Origin: Liolophura sinensis
Lineage: Eukaryota > Mollusca > Polyplacophora > Chitonida > Chitonidae
NCBI RefSeq assembly: GCF_032854445.1
Contig: NC_088306.1
Span: forward strand, 6,755,924-6,819,923
Reading direction: 5' to 3'
DNA length: 64,000 nt
Notes under the pieces: generated by a model
The model's input: the letters and a program-made list of their open reading frames with translations, nothing else
What the model was told of the DNA's origin: nothing
Database searches by the model: none
Shown here: positions 11,121 through 22,459 of the stretch, piece after piece
Numbering within the stretch: position 1 is the first letter of the stretch
Layout of the letters: every line of letters starts with the position of its first letter
Position numbers and translations under genes: made by a program

Positions 11121-14100
11121 AAAGTTCTGAAAGAGAGTTCACGTGATAAAAGGAATCTCCTACAGGAGCAAAGTCGCCACAGTCAAGAAATATGTGTTTG
11201 ACTGTGAACAGTTGATAACAAGCAAAGCAATGAGGAGCATCTTCTCCTTTCAACAAATACCCATGCGTAGCACGTGTGTGACCGTTACGACACCTCCCCA
11301 AAATGCAAGAGCGGAGACGATACCGTGAAAGGGAAGGTGCTGGACCAGCAAACTGACGAATATCATGCAGTTTGTTGGTTTTCTGGTCATCCCATTGAGC
11401 CTGAAACAAGCGCTTGATATAGGAGCAAATAAGTGAACAAGTCCGAATATGGAACCTCAGTTTGGGTAGTAACGGAATGCAGAGTCGCCTTCGCGGCTTC
11501 ATCTGCAGCAGTATTCCCAGGGATACCCATATGCCCGGGCACCCAACAAAAGACAATGACAAAATCTTCACTAAGTCGTTTAAACATCTCCCTGATAGAC
11601 AGAATGTCTGCATGTACAGGCAAACTAGCCCGAATTGCTTGGAGGCTGGAAAGGGAGTCAGAGCACAGGAGAAATCTGCTATCTCCTAGCTCTGGAATGG
11701 ATCGAAGTGCGCACAAAATTGCCTTGACTTCCGCAGTAAATACAGAACAGGAATTTGGAAACCGAGTTGAAATGGTACTGGGCCCAAGGGCAGAGGCAGA
11801 ATCCACGACGTCATCATTCTTGGAACCGTCAGTGAATATACGGTGATAAAATGGATACTTTAAACACATATTACTAAACTCCTGTTGGTATACTAAAGGG
11901 TTGGTGGAAGATTTCTTCAGGGAGGAGAGCGAGGTACCAACCTGAGGCTCAGGATATAACCACGGTGGATCTTCCTGGATGCGTATGGGGGTGATAGTAT
12001 CCAGCCCAAGTCCAGCTGCTTGCACATATTCCTGGATGCGGACACCCAGTGGAGGAACAATGGATGGCTTCTGAGCATATAAGTCTTCAAATTCCAGATG
12101 GAAGATGTACAAAGGCTGGGTTGGATGGATTGGCTCTAAGCTTGGTGATATACTGTAAGGATAGTTTAGTTCTTCGAAGCTCCAGGGGAGGCCCGTTTGC
12201 CTCAACATACAGACTCTCCACAGGAGAGGTACGGAAAGCACCCAAGCACAACCTTAGGGCCTGGTGATGTACAGTATTGAGTTTCTTCAGCTGGGAGCGT
12301 GACGCACCTCCATAAACACTGCAGGCATAGTCTAGCATAGAACGAATCAGTGCTTGATAGAGCTGAAGTCGGGTTTCATGATCCCCTCCCCATCGACCAC
12401 TAAAGACAAGCTTCAAAACATCAAGTGCCTTTAGGCATCTGGCTCTAAGATAATTAATGTGAGATTTAAATGTAAGGTGCTTATCGAAGATCACCCCGAG
12501 GAATTTTGCCTCCGGCACAACCTTGATGGGGGACCCGTCTAAAAATACCTTGGGGTCTTCATGGGGGGAAGTACTTCCGACAAAGGTGTACACAGTTAGT
12601 CTTCGACTTGGAGAACTTAAATCCGTTCTCCAGGCATGGATTTTGTTAAGGCAACTCTGCAGCTGTCTCTCAATAGTGTACATACCTTTGCCTCGACAAG
12701 AGATACCAAGATCGTCCACCAAAAGGGACGCATTCATACTAGGAGATAAAACTCCTATTAGCTATTAATCTTAATGCTAAAGAGAGTAACTGATAAAATG
12801 CTGCCTTGAGGAACCCCCTGATCTTTTTCAAAGTAGTCAGATAGGGTAGCCCCTACCCGAACTTAGAAGTGACGATGGTCTAAGAATTTACGAATTAAGT
12901 CAGGAAGCCGACCTCTAAGTCCAAATCAATGCATATCTTTCATAATGCCATATTTCCAAGTAGTGTCATATGCCTTTTCCAGATCAAAAAAGACAGATAC
13001 GACATGGTCACGATTAACGATACCGTTCTTAATAAAGGATTCTAGGCGAACAAGGTGATCAACAGTACTGTGATTCTTTCGAAATCCACATTGAATGTCG
13101 CTTATCAACTCATTAGTCTCCAAAAACCAGATTAAGCGATCGTTAATCATCCTCTCCATAGTCTTACATACACAACTGGTTAAGGAAATAGGACGATAGT
13201 TATTTGGATCGGTAGAATCCTTTCCGGGCTTTGGAGTGGGGACAATAATAGCGTTTTGCCATGAGGCAGGAAAATTCCCGGAAATCCAAATGGTATTAAA
13301 AATTCCAAGAAGCACCCTCGAGGAATATTCTGAAAGGTGTTGTGAAAGCTGATAGTGGATATCATCTGGCCCTGGAGTTGAGTCATGGGCCTTGCTCAGA
13401 GATGCGAATAGTTCATGTACAGAAAATGTAGCATTGTAGATTCTTTATTTGAGGATGTAAAATCAAGAGGATTTGCCTCGGTCCGTTCCTTGTTACGCTG
13501 GAACTGAGGCAAGTAATTATCTAAAGACAAATGGTGCGGAAAAGAAGCGCCCAACCTATTGGCTATGTCAAGTTTTTCTGTCAAAGAATTATTCCCGTCT
13601 TTAAGATGATTGAAAGTGACATCGGATCCCTTGCATTTGATGCGTTGGATCATATCCCAGACCTTTGGCATAGGGTAACGATGATTAATCTTAGAAACAT
13701 AACGTTTCCAAGAGTCACGTTTGGACTGTTTGATAGTCCTACGGGCTTTAGCTCCAGTACGCCTAACATCGTCTAAATTACCGGGAGATGGTCTACATCG
13801 GTACACGCGCTCAGCACGTTTCCTGAAACGCCTAGCTCGTTTACAGTCCTCCGTGAACCACGGTTTCTTAATACGGGGAACCGCACAAGATTTCGGAATA
13901 CATTTGGAGGCTACATCGATTAGCTGATCCGGTAATAACTGGATAGGATCAACTGCATCAAGAAAAAGGTCGCTAGTAAGTGTTTCAACACAAAGAACAG
14001 CAAAGCAGGGCCAGTCTGCTTTATCATAATTAAAGCGTGGAAGGGAGGAAGATACCGGCTCCTCAAGGGTAAGTATGGTGGGGAAGTGGTCGCTTCCGCA

Positions 14101-14715
14101 CAGATCATCATGGACGCTCCAGCTGAATTCCGATCTTAGCCCTGCATCAGCCAGAGCTAAATCAAGGACCGAATAAGTGCCCTTTGCAGGATGAAGGTAA
14201 GTATGTGTGCCATCATTTAAGACGCATAGAGAGTTATTAGATATAAAATCCTCCAATACAGAGCCCTTCTGGTTACGTTTAGAGTCACCCCAGAGACCAC
14301 TATGGGCATTAAAGCCACCCAAAAGAAGACACGGTTTAGGTAATTGATCATATAAATTTTGCAGCTCTTGTTGGTGAAGATTAGAAGAAGGTGGTACATA
14401 AATAGAACAGATTGTTAATGCTATACCCAGTGTGACACGCACCGCCACCGCCTGCAAATCGGTGTTCAGTGCCAGTCTATCATGTATTACACCCTGCCTA
14501 ATCAAAAGAGAAGAACCCCCTGATGCCTTTCCATTCGTAGACATGGCAACAGCGTGATGAGATACATAACCTCGACATTGATAACTAGGATCAGTCATCA
14601 GAGTTTCCTGCAAGCTAAAAGCTATAGGATTGAGGTCTTGAGCTAACACCTGGAGCTCTGCAAGGTTACACCTCAATCCTCTACAGATCCACTGTAAGAT
14701 ATTTGTAGTAGCCAT
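11121..14715 (-). pseudogene. LINE B ORF2: endonuclease, reverse transcriptase, RNase H (broken)
   Basis: This is the main part of B ORF2. The ATG at 14,715 sits nine bases after the ORF1 stop and opens MATTNILQWICRGL. Two endonuclease positions are altered: the asparagine expected in QWNCRGL is isoleucine, and the aspartate expected in GDFNAH is glycine (LLLGGFNAHS near 14,300). GSDHF is kept. The reverse transcriptase shows PNNYRPISLTS, FDLEKAYDTTW and GVPQGSILS, but the YxDD box reads LVDD near 12,715. RNase H has FTDGSKND near 11,825, TAEVKAIL, CSDSLSS and PGHMGIPGNTAADEAAK. The C-terminal C-x2-C-x7-H-x4-C motif is near 11,200. Frameshifts near 13,430, 12,750 and 12,090 and stops near 12,926, 12,864 and 12,766 disable it. 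The last codons lie at 5,362-5,417. Confidence 0.92.
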
Positions 14716-14724
14716 TATTAATAT

Positions 14725-16128
14725 TTATTTGTTCTTTCTCTTTTTTCTGAACTTTCTGTACATCGCTGCCCTACGCTCAGCAAAATCCTTCTGTGACAAC
14801 GTTATCAACTTCCTCTGCTTTTTAACCTTGACAACTTTAGAATCACGTCGCAATGTGCGATAATACGACCCCAGGGATGTTGAGACAGGTACCAAGACCT
14901 CACCATTGCCATTGGTATAGGCAGGCAAGTCTTCGGGTACATCCATTTCCGAAAGAAATTCCTCCATATTGGATTCTCCACCAGCCCTAGACATATCAGA
15001 TTGCTGAGAGCTTCCTTGAGGATCAAGACAATCTGCTATATCTCTAGTGTCTAACTGTGACTTTGTAGACGGTTCAGGGCTGAACGTGCTACCCCATAAG
15101 GACGGGCTCTTACCAAGTGCACCTTTGGAGGGCGTCACGTCACTGGATTGTGTCTCCTTAATGCAGGATGGCGTAGTATTCGAAATTTCTGACGATCTAG
15201 GGGATGAGGAGGTATTCGAGATTTGACTCATACTGACAACCCACTCCGGGCTATTTGACGTCGGAGATGCCTCGCAAAGGCTCTGGGGCCCACCTACTAC
15301 TGGCGATTCGCTTAACTTCCTGACCTTATTTGTAGCATCAATGCGCTTATTTCGAATCTTTTTGCTGGAGGACATGGAGTTAGAGACAACTTGCCACTCT
15401 CCAGCTTCCTCGGTGTCAGCAGCAGAGTTATCCAAAGTCCCCTTATTTTGTTGACTGGAAGGACTCGCCAGAAACCCCAATTTCCATATCATCCCCATGT
15501 CCCTCACTATAATTACCATCATCATCTCCTCGACCTTCATTCTCATCTTTACTGTCACCTTCAACTTCATAAACATTACTATCCTTATCATCATCATCAT
15601 CATCGTCATATTTCAATGCAATCGTTATCGTCGTTATCGCCATTGTCATTTTTATCGCTCAACGGGCAGTCCTTTTGAAAGTGGCCTGCCTGTTTACACT
15701 TGAGGCATTTATCCTTTACAGGAAAGTCGGCCTTGAAATGTTCTGTGCTATCACAGATGTGATAGGCACGGACCTGACCTCTGTACCACAAAGGAATTCT
15801 AAAATTCCCAACCGAAATTGATTGTGGAATGATCTGGGTCACACCACTCCTGTAAATACGGCGCATACCATTCTCTAGTGACCTATCAAAAAGGTAATGT
15901 TCACGGCTGAAGTGATGGACCGTGCCATACCAGGACATCAAACCTCGAATAGTGTCATCGGGAACCTCGATCGGACATCGAGATCTAACCAGGAGCCTTC
16001 GCTCCTCCACCTCATATATTGGACAATCTACCCCTTTGAAAGTGAAGCCGCTAGCCAACAGCTGTTCCTTCACAGTTTGCGTAGCCACTGTAACATTCCA
16101 GACATCTCTAGAGACATTGATTAATCTC
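14725..16128 (-). pseudogene. LINE B ORF1: gag-like protein (broken)
   Basis: The readable chain starts without an ATG, just after a stop, with INVSRDVWNVTVATQTV, so the N-terminus is missing or altered. A fold resembling the RNA-binding part of related ORF1 proteins follows. The first knuckle reads Y-HI-C-DSTE-H-FKAD-F, so two of its cysteines are lost. The second, CLKCKQAGHFQKDC, is intact. An Asp-rich tract encoded by a GAT/ATC repeat near 15,590-15,610 sits at one frameshift; a second is near 15,450. The chain then runs through a Ser-rich region to a basic end, RKFRKKRKNK, stopping at 14,725. ORF1 and ORF2 are separated by nine bases. Confidence 0.85.
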
Positions 16129-16966
16129 TTTAATTAGGCCCACTCCCCACTAACTCCTTTAGCCTATTGTACACATCAACCAGTTGTACACCTCCCTGTA
16201 TTATAAGCTTAAGGCTTAAGGGTCTATTTACTCGCCCTGCCCACAACATTGTGGTCCAGGGCGAGAACTACTACCCTAAAGAGAGGACCACAACTATGCG
16301 TTTGGAACAGTGTGTATGCTGAGTGCAAAATAGATACGATATTATGAAGTGGAAATGCACTAAACTATGTACAGGCTATTTACAGAGAGGCTAGTGAACA
16401 TGTCCTGCCGCTAAGAGCGACAGAACGTAATGTCGCACCACCCTCAGACTGGGTGACCACTAAACAAAAGCTGAGAGCACAAAGGCTAGTTCTCTTTTTA
16501 CAACCCACCTCACCCACTAGCCAAGAGAACAACTAAACTTCGTGCAAGGATACACGAACCTACAACAAGCAGCTTAAACGCTGTTCTTTGTCAACTCCGC
16601 TAGCCCGGGATTGAATAAACCTCGACCGGGCAGGCTGACCTCGTTCACTGTCCTATGCCTTAATACGTATAGTCCGTTTAACCTGTATAGTCGCTGTAAC
16701 ACATGACACACGACAACTGGTGTCTGAGCCGAGCCACGCAGGCCGGCCAAACAGCCACACGAATCTAAGACAAAAATGTCTATAAACTGGTCAAAAATAA
16801 GATATTCTTCAACGAAAAATATACGAGACCAATCATCGCAACTCGGCGCAACTGTTGATTGCAAAAGCAACGATAAATTCGCTAAATTTCAACTGAAATT
16901 TAACTGAGACAGACTGAGCGACCAAACAACACGTCCGACCTCTATCCTGTCTCTCTTTCCACCACC
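16129..16966 (-). other. LINE B 5' leader
   Basis: This leader of about 840 bases runs between the right target duplication and ORF1. It begins GGTGGTGGAAAGAGAGAC on the minus strand. A GCCCTG / CAGGGC inverted repeat lies near 16,236-16,264, and a TAGTTCTCT / AGAGAAC pair near 16,485-16,530. No reading frame is convincing. Confidence 0.75.
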
Positions 16967-16980
16967 AACAGTTCAACGGT
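16967..16980. repeat. Target-site duplication of LINE B, right copy
   Basis: Exact partner of 5,195-5,208, at the 5' end of LINE B. Confidence 0.95.
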
Positions 16981-17550
16981 CATGACTTATACATATTTAC
17001 TTGTCAAGGTAGGAGGCCTAATGTAACAATTTTGACACAGCGAGTGACGTCTGCTGGTGACCAGGACCGGTACTGAAGCATCGAAGAACAGAATCTTTCT
17101 AGGAAAAAATACGAGATTGCAAAAACATAAAGAAAGTTAATAGTTTAGCGAAATGGATGCAAGCATATTGTACCACGCAGCTAAAGAGTGCTAACAGACG
17201 ACACTAAAATTTTGTCGTAAAAAAATATAATTTGACTGGTATTTTATGAATTAAGTACTTCACAATAACGATCTTCTAGGTGGGTTTATATGCCTAAATA
17301 GAAGAAAACCTTTCGGGGATGGTAAAAAAACACCGGGCAAGTACACTCTAAGACTGGAACTACTTCGGTAAATCTGTGACAATTTTTATCACCTTAAAAA
17401 TGGCCTCAGGCGTTTCCAGATCGGAAAAAATGCAGTGATATTAATTGCAATTCATTAGACGTCAGTGATCTAGAATAAGCAAAGGTTTTTAAAGATAAAT
17501 ATCCCATATATCCCATAAATATTATTTCTGTTAACTCCAGTGTTTTATTC
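16981..17550. other. AT-rich spacer
   Basis: No gene or repeat was recognised. In the pre-insertion genome this directly followed the sequence now at 5,194. Confidence 0.5.
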
Positions 17551-18147
17551 AAAGTGTAACTATTCTAAAAGTTTAATCATTTACATGTAGGCTATATCCC
17601 CCGATTAATTTCCTTTGTACCCTGATGTAATTACTGTACAAAAGACGTCAGCATGGAGAGTAGAAAACAACGATGTCAATATCACGGTTGGCAAATGGTC
17701 ACATGTAACCAATGAAGTCTAGCCTCTTGTCAGTTTACATCAGCAGGTTATTAAAGCGTAACTATTCTAAAAGTTTAATCATTTACATGTATATCCCCCG
17801 ATTAATTTCCTTTGTACCCTAATGTAATTACTGTACAAAAGACGTCAGCATGGAGAGTAAAAAACAGCGATGTCAATATCACGGTTGGCAAATGGTCACA
17901 TGTAACCAATGAAATCTAGCCTCTTGTCAGTTTACATCAGCAGGTTATCAAAGCGTAACTATTCTAAAAGTTTAATCATTTACATGTATATCCCCCGATT
18001 AATTTTCTTTGTACCCTAATGTAATTACTGTACAAAAGACGTCAGCATGGAGAGTAGAAAACAACGATGTCAATATCACGGTTGGCAAATGGTCACATGT
18101 AACCAATGAAATCTAGCCTCTTGTCAGTTTACATCAGCAGGTTATTA
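17551..18147 (+). repeat. Tandem repeat, three copies of about 197-202 bp
   Basis: Units start at 17,551, 17,753 and 17,950 with AAAG(T/C)GTAACTATTCTAA and end with CATCAGCAGGTTAT. The first carries six extra bases near 17,591 (AGGCTA). The rest differs at only a few positions, so the duplication is recent or homogenised. Each unit contains GACGTC in AAAAGACGTCAGCATGG, and CACATGTAACC. No reading frame spans a unit. The unit edges leave a short TAACTATTC remnant at 18,149. Confidence 0.95.
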
Positions 18148-18690
18148 TAACTATTCATGTAGATTCTTATACCAAAAAGTAGACGCACTAGGGCTTAATC
18201 AAAATTTATTCACGGATCCAAAATCACTCAAATGCTGAGTCGTCATCACATGCATGAGTTGTATTTATCTTCTTATTGGCCTGTGCCCGTATGGATAGCA
18301 CCGCAAGACACCAGACCCAGGGATTGCGAAGCGATCTTATACTGACGTTAAGATTGTAATCATTAAATTTGGCATGTTCCTTTCCGTTTGTTTTAGCAGG
18401 AATTTGTTGTGCAATAACATTTCCAAAGCTAACGTTGCCAAGCAATATTTTACCCTTGTGAAATTAGAAATAACAATTTTAAAGTCACCTAAAATTTTGA
18501 CTTAGGTTTAAGACCACTTCGTGATCGCGGGCACATGTCCATAGAAACCGTTAGACTTAAGGCTCGAGGTAACATGGTGAAATGAGTCTGGAACAGGCCT
18601 TGTTCACTTGTTTTTAGTGTTATTGTATGTTAAATGTGATGACAATAAATAATTTTGAGTTATTCTGGACAAGGACGCCTTGTACATTGC
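18148..18690. other. Spacer with unrecognised 73-codon frame
   Basis: A minus-strand frame at 18,224-18,445 has no recognisable motif and no context. The segment near 18,620-18,650 (TGTTATTGTATG..AAATGTGATGACAA) recurs near 34,250-34,280 and may belong to repeat R2. Confidence 0.4.
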
Positions 18691-18800
18691 AATGAACATC
18701 ACTGCATTTTTCCCCTAACTCTGCCTAAACCATAGGGCGTCTTATTTGCAGATTTTTCCTTTGGCCAGTATTTTCAGCACCTCAGTATGACTTACACTGC
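18691..18800 (+). repeat. Possible R2 repeat fragment
   Basis: AACATCACTGCATTTTT followed by CTAACTCTGCC resembles the start of R2 copies at 19,481, 27,497 and 33,971. The downstream part diverges. Confidence 0.4.
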
Positions 18801-18970
18801 TTCAAATTTAGTTGATCAATGTAAGCCTCAATGCGGGAATAACCCACGGATAATTCATAACCAACAGACGATGACGTAGGCAAATGTAATATGTTCAAAG
18901 TACCTTTATTTTGGCACACAAAGCCTAATTGTTGTGTTAATTTATATTAGCATGTAATGAACTCCTGTGG

Positions 18971-19185
18971 ACTTTGTCCTTGGCTTACATGACCCGCACC
19001 CATACAATGTATGCACTTTGTCCTTGGCTTGCATTCTCTGCACTCAGACAGTATATGCACTTTGTCCTTGGCTTATATGCCATGCACTCATACACTATAT
19101 GTACATTGTCCTTGGCGTACGTGCGATGAACTCCTAGACAATATGCACTTGTTCTTGGCTTATATTTTCTGCACCCCTACACCAA
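18971..19185 (+). repeat. Tandem repeat, about five copies of 44 bp
   Basis: Units start at 18,971, 19,015, 19,059, 19,103 and about 19,146, each led by ACTTTGTCCTTGGCTTA or a variant and ending in a TATGC-like step. Similarity falls towards the last unit. A 108-codon frame over it is periodic and not a gene. Confidence 0.9.
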
Positions 19186-19477
19186 ACCTCCAATTATCCA
19201 CCACTCACCAATCCCTTGCTACAACATGCCCAAAGGACGGAGGTTCAGGATTCTCTGTTAATACGGGATTTGGAAGTAGGGATCGATGGGTGGAGTTTCC
19301 ATGGCCCGGTTTTGAACCCTCATATCGCGACATTTAGCCCTGGGTTAGCTCAAGGCTAACGTGTCAACTGGGTCTTGATGGCGTATCAAGAAACAAACCC
19401 ATAGCAAAAAAAAAAATACCCTCAGCTGGACAACACAGCGCTTTGGGTACATTTAGATTAGTGACGATTAATAAATG

Positions 19478-19690
19478 GCGATTAACATCACTGCATTTTT
19501 AGCTAAATTCTTTACTAATTTGAGCCACGATGCAAGCGGTTACTATTTCAGCATTTATATAAGTGGTTAGAATGAAACCCTAACTGAGTTAAACTGACAA
19601 GAGATCGAACAACACGGGCTATGTGTGGCAATTTAACTATCACACTGTTGTCAGGCCTTTGGATTTACTCTCTGTGTTATAGTCTGTTAT
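19478..19690 (+). repeat. Dispersed repeat R2, copy a
   Basis: Shared landmarks with 27,495-27,700 and 33,965-34,200 are GATTAACATCACTGCAT, a TAGAATGAAACCCTAACTGAG block, TTAAACTGACAAGAG, and a distal block around CTCTGTGTTATAGTCT. Divergence is high. Function and class are unknown; no inverted ends or tail were found. Confidence 0.55.
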
Positions 19691-20192
19691 GTATTATTAC
19701 AGTACTAAAAAAACACCCAAAACACTTTTTAAAAACATAATGAATTGCTACTTACGCATACCGTTAATGTAACGGATTCCTTCCGGGGCCTTCTCGTTTC
19801 ACTCTCAGAGAGAGGATACGATGAACATTTCTCGAGTCAGCAGCTTCACGCTGGAAAGGCTTGTCAGCAAATGACCACCACTGTGAGAGTGTCTACCCAA
19901 AGAACAGGAGGCTGGCGTACGTGTCACTATAAACTAACTGACGGCTGTCAAAACAGTCTGGGACGTCACTTTTCTGTCACAAGAGACTGTACTCCTAATT
20001 AACCGACGATTCCGTCATAACATTTTAACTGTTTACCATGAGGGGTACGACATGACAAAGAAATGAGTTAATGAAGGTCTGTACAATTCAACGTCACATC
20101 GGTTGTTCTTCAGCATATCCTAGCCAGAAAAATTTTGCGAAAACCAGGAACCAGTTATCGCCTTCGACAAAAATTATAATATCCAAAATCAG
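19691..20192. other. Spacer with 85-codon frame, unrecognised
   Basis: A plus-strand frame at 19,745-20,002 shows no motif I can name. The stretch near 20,085-20,150 (TTCAACGTCACATCGGTTGTTCTTCAGC) loosely resembles a minus-strand LINE A tail. Confidence 0.35.
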
Positions 20193-20203
20193 AAGAAATA
20201 GTA

Positions 20204-20355
20204 TTTAATTATTTGCTTGGTGTTTACCCCGTACTTATGCTAGGACGATCAGCATTGTGGTGGGGTGGGGGTGGAATCCGGGCAGTGTGCCGGGAGGAAC
20301 CCTCGACCATCTGCAGGTTGATGGAAGATCATTCCATGTACGGCCGGAGGGGAAG
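20204..20355 (-). mobile_element. SINE1, 5'-truncated, diverged
   Basis: Reading the minus strand gives the body (CCGGCCGTACATGGAATG, CTGCAGATGGTCGAGGG) and a worn 3' tail. AAGAAATAGTA occurs at 20,193-20,203 and 20,380-20,390 and may be the target duplication, but the right side is a short internal repeat, so this is uncertain. Confidence 0.75.
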
Positions 20356-20410
20356 TAAATAGAAATAGTAAAAAAAGTAAAGAAATAGTAAATAGAGCCT
20401 TTAACAAGCC

Positions 20411-20552
20411 TACTGGTTGCAGGCCGTTGCCGAGCGGTTACGGTACTGTTTTTTTCAATTCCTAGGAGAGATGAGGCGTGGGTTCAAGTCCTATCTTAGA
20501 CAGGAAATTTATGACCTTCCCCGCTTACACACAACTGAGACACTTTAAATTC
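20411..20552 (+). mobile_element. tRNA-Leu/Ser-like SINE or tRNA pseudogene
   Basis: TTGCCGAGCGGTTACGG fits an A box of the Leu/Ser type, and GGTTCAAGTCCTA near 20,485 fits a B box. The 3' acceptor side does not pair with the 5' side, so this is not a working tRNA. Short direct repeats AACAAGCC at 20,403 and 20,553 could be a target duplication. Confidence 0.55.
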
Positions 20553-20799
20553 AACAAGCCATCGAAGACGCTTGTGCAGCCGTTTGCACAGGCTAACAGC
20601 CGTTAAACACCACACGCAGGAACTTCGTCAATAATTTACCAAAAGTTGGTGGTTTGTGGTTTCCAGTATCCCCAACCGATAAAATTGACCGCCACCATAT
20701 AAGTTAAAAAGCTTGAGTGTGCCTTTAATCAAATTAAATAAACATACACGACATATCCAGGACATCTTCACTATCTGTGTGTCCAAGCAGACAGTTGTA

Positions 20800-21260
20800 T
20801 GCAACTGGTCGTCCAATATGGACGTTCACAGTCAATAATCACAATGCTAATTCCCAAAACAACACAAATCTTTATAACAAAAACCACCAAGGAAATATGA
20901 AGATGTATAAATTGAGAAGTTAGAGCGGCAGACATATGAAGACGAAGGTTTCCTTAGAGTGCATCTTGGATCTAACATCCCCGAAGAGAACGCTCTACCA
21001 ACTGTATCCAAATCGTGTGCCGTGCTAGCATATAAGTTGTCAATAATATGTGTATCAGTTGCGCTTTCATTACAATTGTTCATATATCTAAGGTGGCGAT
21101 GTACGCGTAATTCAATATGACGAGTGGAGGGGTTTCACGGAATAACCTTGATACATTAATTTGTGTAGCCATAACCTGTGACGTTGACCGAAATCTTTAT
21201 ACAACACACGGCATCAACAAGTAAAGATATTTGCACACTCCAAATGACCCATTCCGATCA
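20800..21260 (+). repeat. Dispersed repeat R1, copy c, with SINE2 head remnant
   Basis: R1 landmarks include AAACCACCAAGGAA, TATAAATT near 20,905, AAATCGTGTGCCGTGCTAGC, AATTGTTCATATATC and the distal block near 21,125-21,190. Between them, 20,967-21,009 matches the minus-strand tRNA-like head of SINE2 (GAACGCTCTACCAACTGT). The copy is therefore a mosaic or carries a decayed insertion. Confidence 0.55.
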
Positions 21261-21539
21261 GTTGTTGTGATTCCAACAGTTTCTCTACGATAGGCCATGC
21301 GATGGAATACACAATACTGGTTTACACAACTGAGTAAATACATCACACCAAAGAAATTCAAAAGTTTTGTTTGATGATTTGTGGGGTCATATTTCGTTTT
21401 CTGTTTTTTTTTCACAAGAAAGAAGCCCACAACTGCAACAGTTTATTAAATTTCAGTTTTCGTAATTTGCGAGGAACTTTCTTTTGATGGGTCGAGTTAT
21501 TCACGTCTATTTGTTAGACCTACTGTCATTTAAGATGTT

Positions 21540-21792
21540 GCTCAGTCGGTTAGCGCGCTAGCGCAGCGTAATGACCCAGGAGCCTCTCACCAATGCGGTC
21601 GCTGCGAGTTCAAGCCCAACTCATGCTGCCCTCCTCTCCGGCCGTAAGTGGGAAGGTCTGCCAGCAACCTACTTATGGTCTTGGGTTTTCCCCGGGCTGT
21701 GCCCGGTTTCCACCCACCATAATGCTGGCCGCCGTCGTATAAGTGAAATATTCTTGAGTACGACGTAAAACACCAATCAAATAAATAAATAA
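21540..21792 (+). mobile_element. SINE1, nearly full length, with 12-bp target duplication
   Basis: ATTTAAGATGTT at 21,528-21,539 is repeated at 21,793-21,804. The element has a tRNA-like head with A box GCTCAGTCGGTTAGC and B box GAGTTCAAGCCC, a central body, the hairpin region with GTGAAATATTCTTGAGT, and an AAAT tail. About ten bases of the head are missing relative to 39,139. RNA polymerase III transcription is expected for such a head. It encodes no protein. Confidence 0.93.
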
Positions 21793-21804
21793 ATTTAAGA
21801 TGTT

Positions 21805-22259
21805 AGTTCATAGGGAAAAGAGAGAAGTGGGATTCAGCTGGGATGCCTAGTGGTGGTGAAACCATAGCTGCATAACATAACAGAATTGTGGCAAACTACC
21901 CACGAACATTTCCGCTTGTGGTGTACTTACATCTATACACACCTTATTTATAGAAGACAAATGATTTTAAACCGGTGTTAAACTACGTTAATGGGCACTC
22001 TAGCGTCGTGGGTCACTTACCGGAGAGGTGAAGTTTCTTGTTAAGGATATACGAGTACGGCCTGTGTGCGTGACCGAGACAGGCGAACACCTGTCGCTGC
22101 AATGAAAACCTGTGAGACGACTCTAATCACATGTGTCTGAGGCACGTACACAGGTATTTTTATCGGACAGTACTATATGCATAAAATATACGAAAATATT
22201 TCCAGCATGGAGCGTCAGGCCAGATGTGTGACCACAATGTGATACTTGACAAACTCTCA
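21805..22259. other. Spacer, nothing recognised
   Basis: No gene, tRNA-like boxes or repeat partner was seen. Confidence 0.4.
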
Positions 22260-22446
22260 CGCGTATTACCGGTGTATTCCGCCCATTTCTCATTTGATTT
22301 CAGTGAGGGTTTTATTCTAACTGCTCATCTATAGATGGACCCCACGAGTGATTAGCGCCATTGTATCGCATCTGGTACATCTGTTCCATGATGATAATTG
22401 CAAACTCACACGAAAGCTGGGGTCAATTGACCTTAGTGATGGTTTT
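22260..22446 (-). repeat. Possible R2 fragment, minus strand
   Basis: GAGGGTTTTATTCTAACTG near 22,305 and GATGGTTTTATTCTAACTG near 22,438 are the reverse complement of the TTAGAATAAAACCC block of R2. The two lie about 135 bp apart, so this may be a partial tandem. The match is short. Confidence 0.4.
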
Positions 22447-22459
22447 ATTCTAACTGTTT

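Larger units (their letters stand above)
5209..16966 (-). mobile_element. LINE B: full-length I/Nimb-like retrotransposon, interrupted by LINE A
   Basis: LINE B is a non-LTR retrotransposon on the minus strand, about 6.07 kb once nested LINE A (5,431-11,107) and one target duplication are discounted. From its 5' end it has a leader of about 0.84 kb, ORF1 with gag-type zinc knuckles, and ORF2 with an apurinic-like endonuclease, reverse transcriptase, RNase H and a C-terminal CCHC motif. It ends in a short 3' UTR with a hairpin and a CACT-type tetranucleotide tail. It is bounded by a perfect 14-bp target duplication, so both ends are defined. RNase H and ORF1 place it in the I group; Nimb is my best guess from invertebrate elements. 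Stops, frameshifts and lost catalytic residues make it defective. It must be older than LINE A. Confidence 0.93.

Noticed and set aside
11029-11613. 194-codon frame that seems to be the end of LINE B ORF2
   Set aside because: Only part of it is in the true frame, and its last residues come from the LINE A leader beyond the target duplication at 11,108. The real B terminus is at 5,362-5,417.
15391-15703. Histidine- and isoleucine-rich plus-strand frames
   Set aside because: They are the antisense of the Asp-rich tract of LINE B ORF1.
20411-20552. A functional tRNA gene
   Set aside because: A and B boxes are present but acceptor-stem pairing and a sensible anticodon arm could not be drawn.
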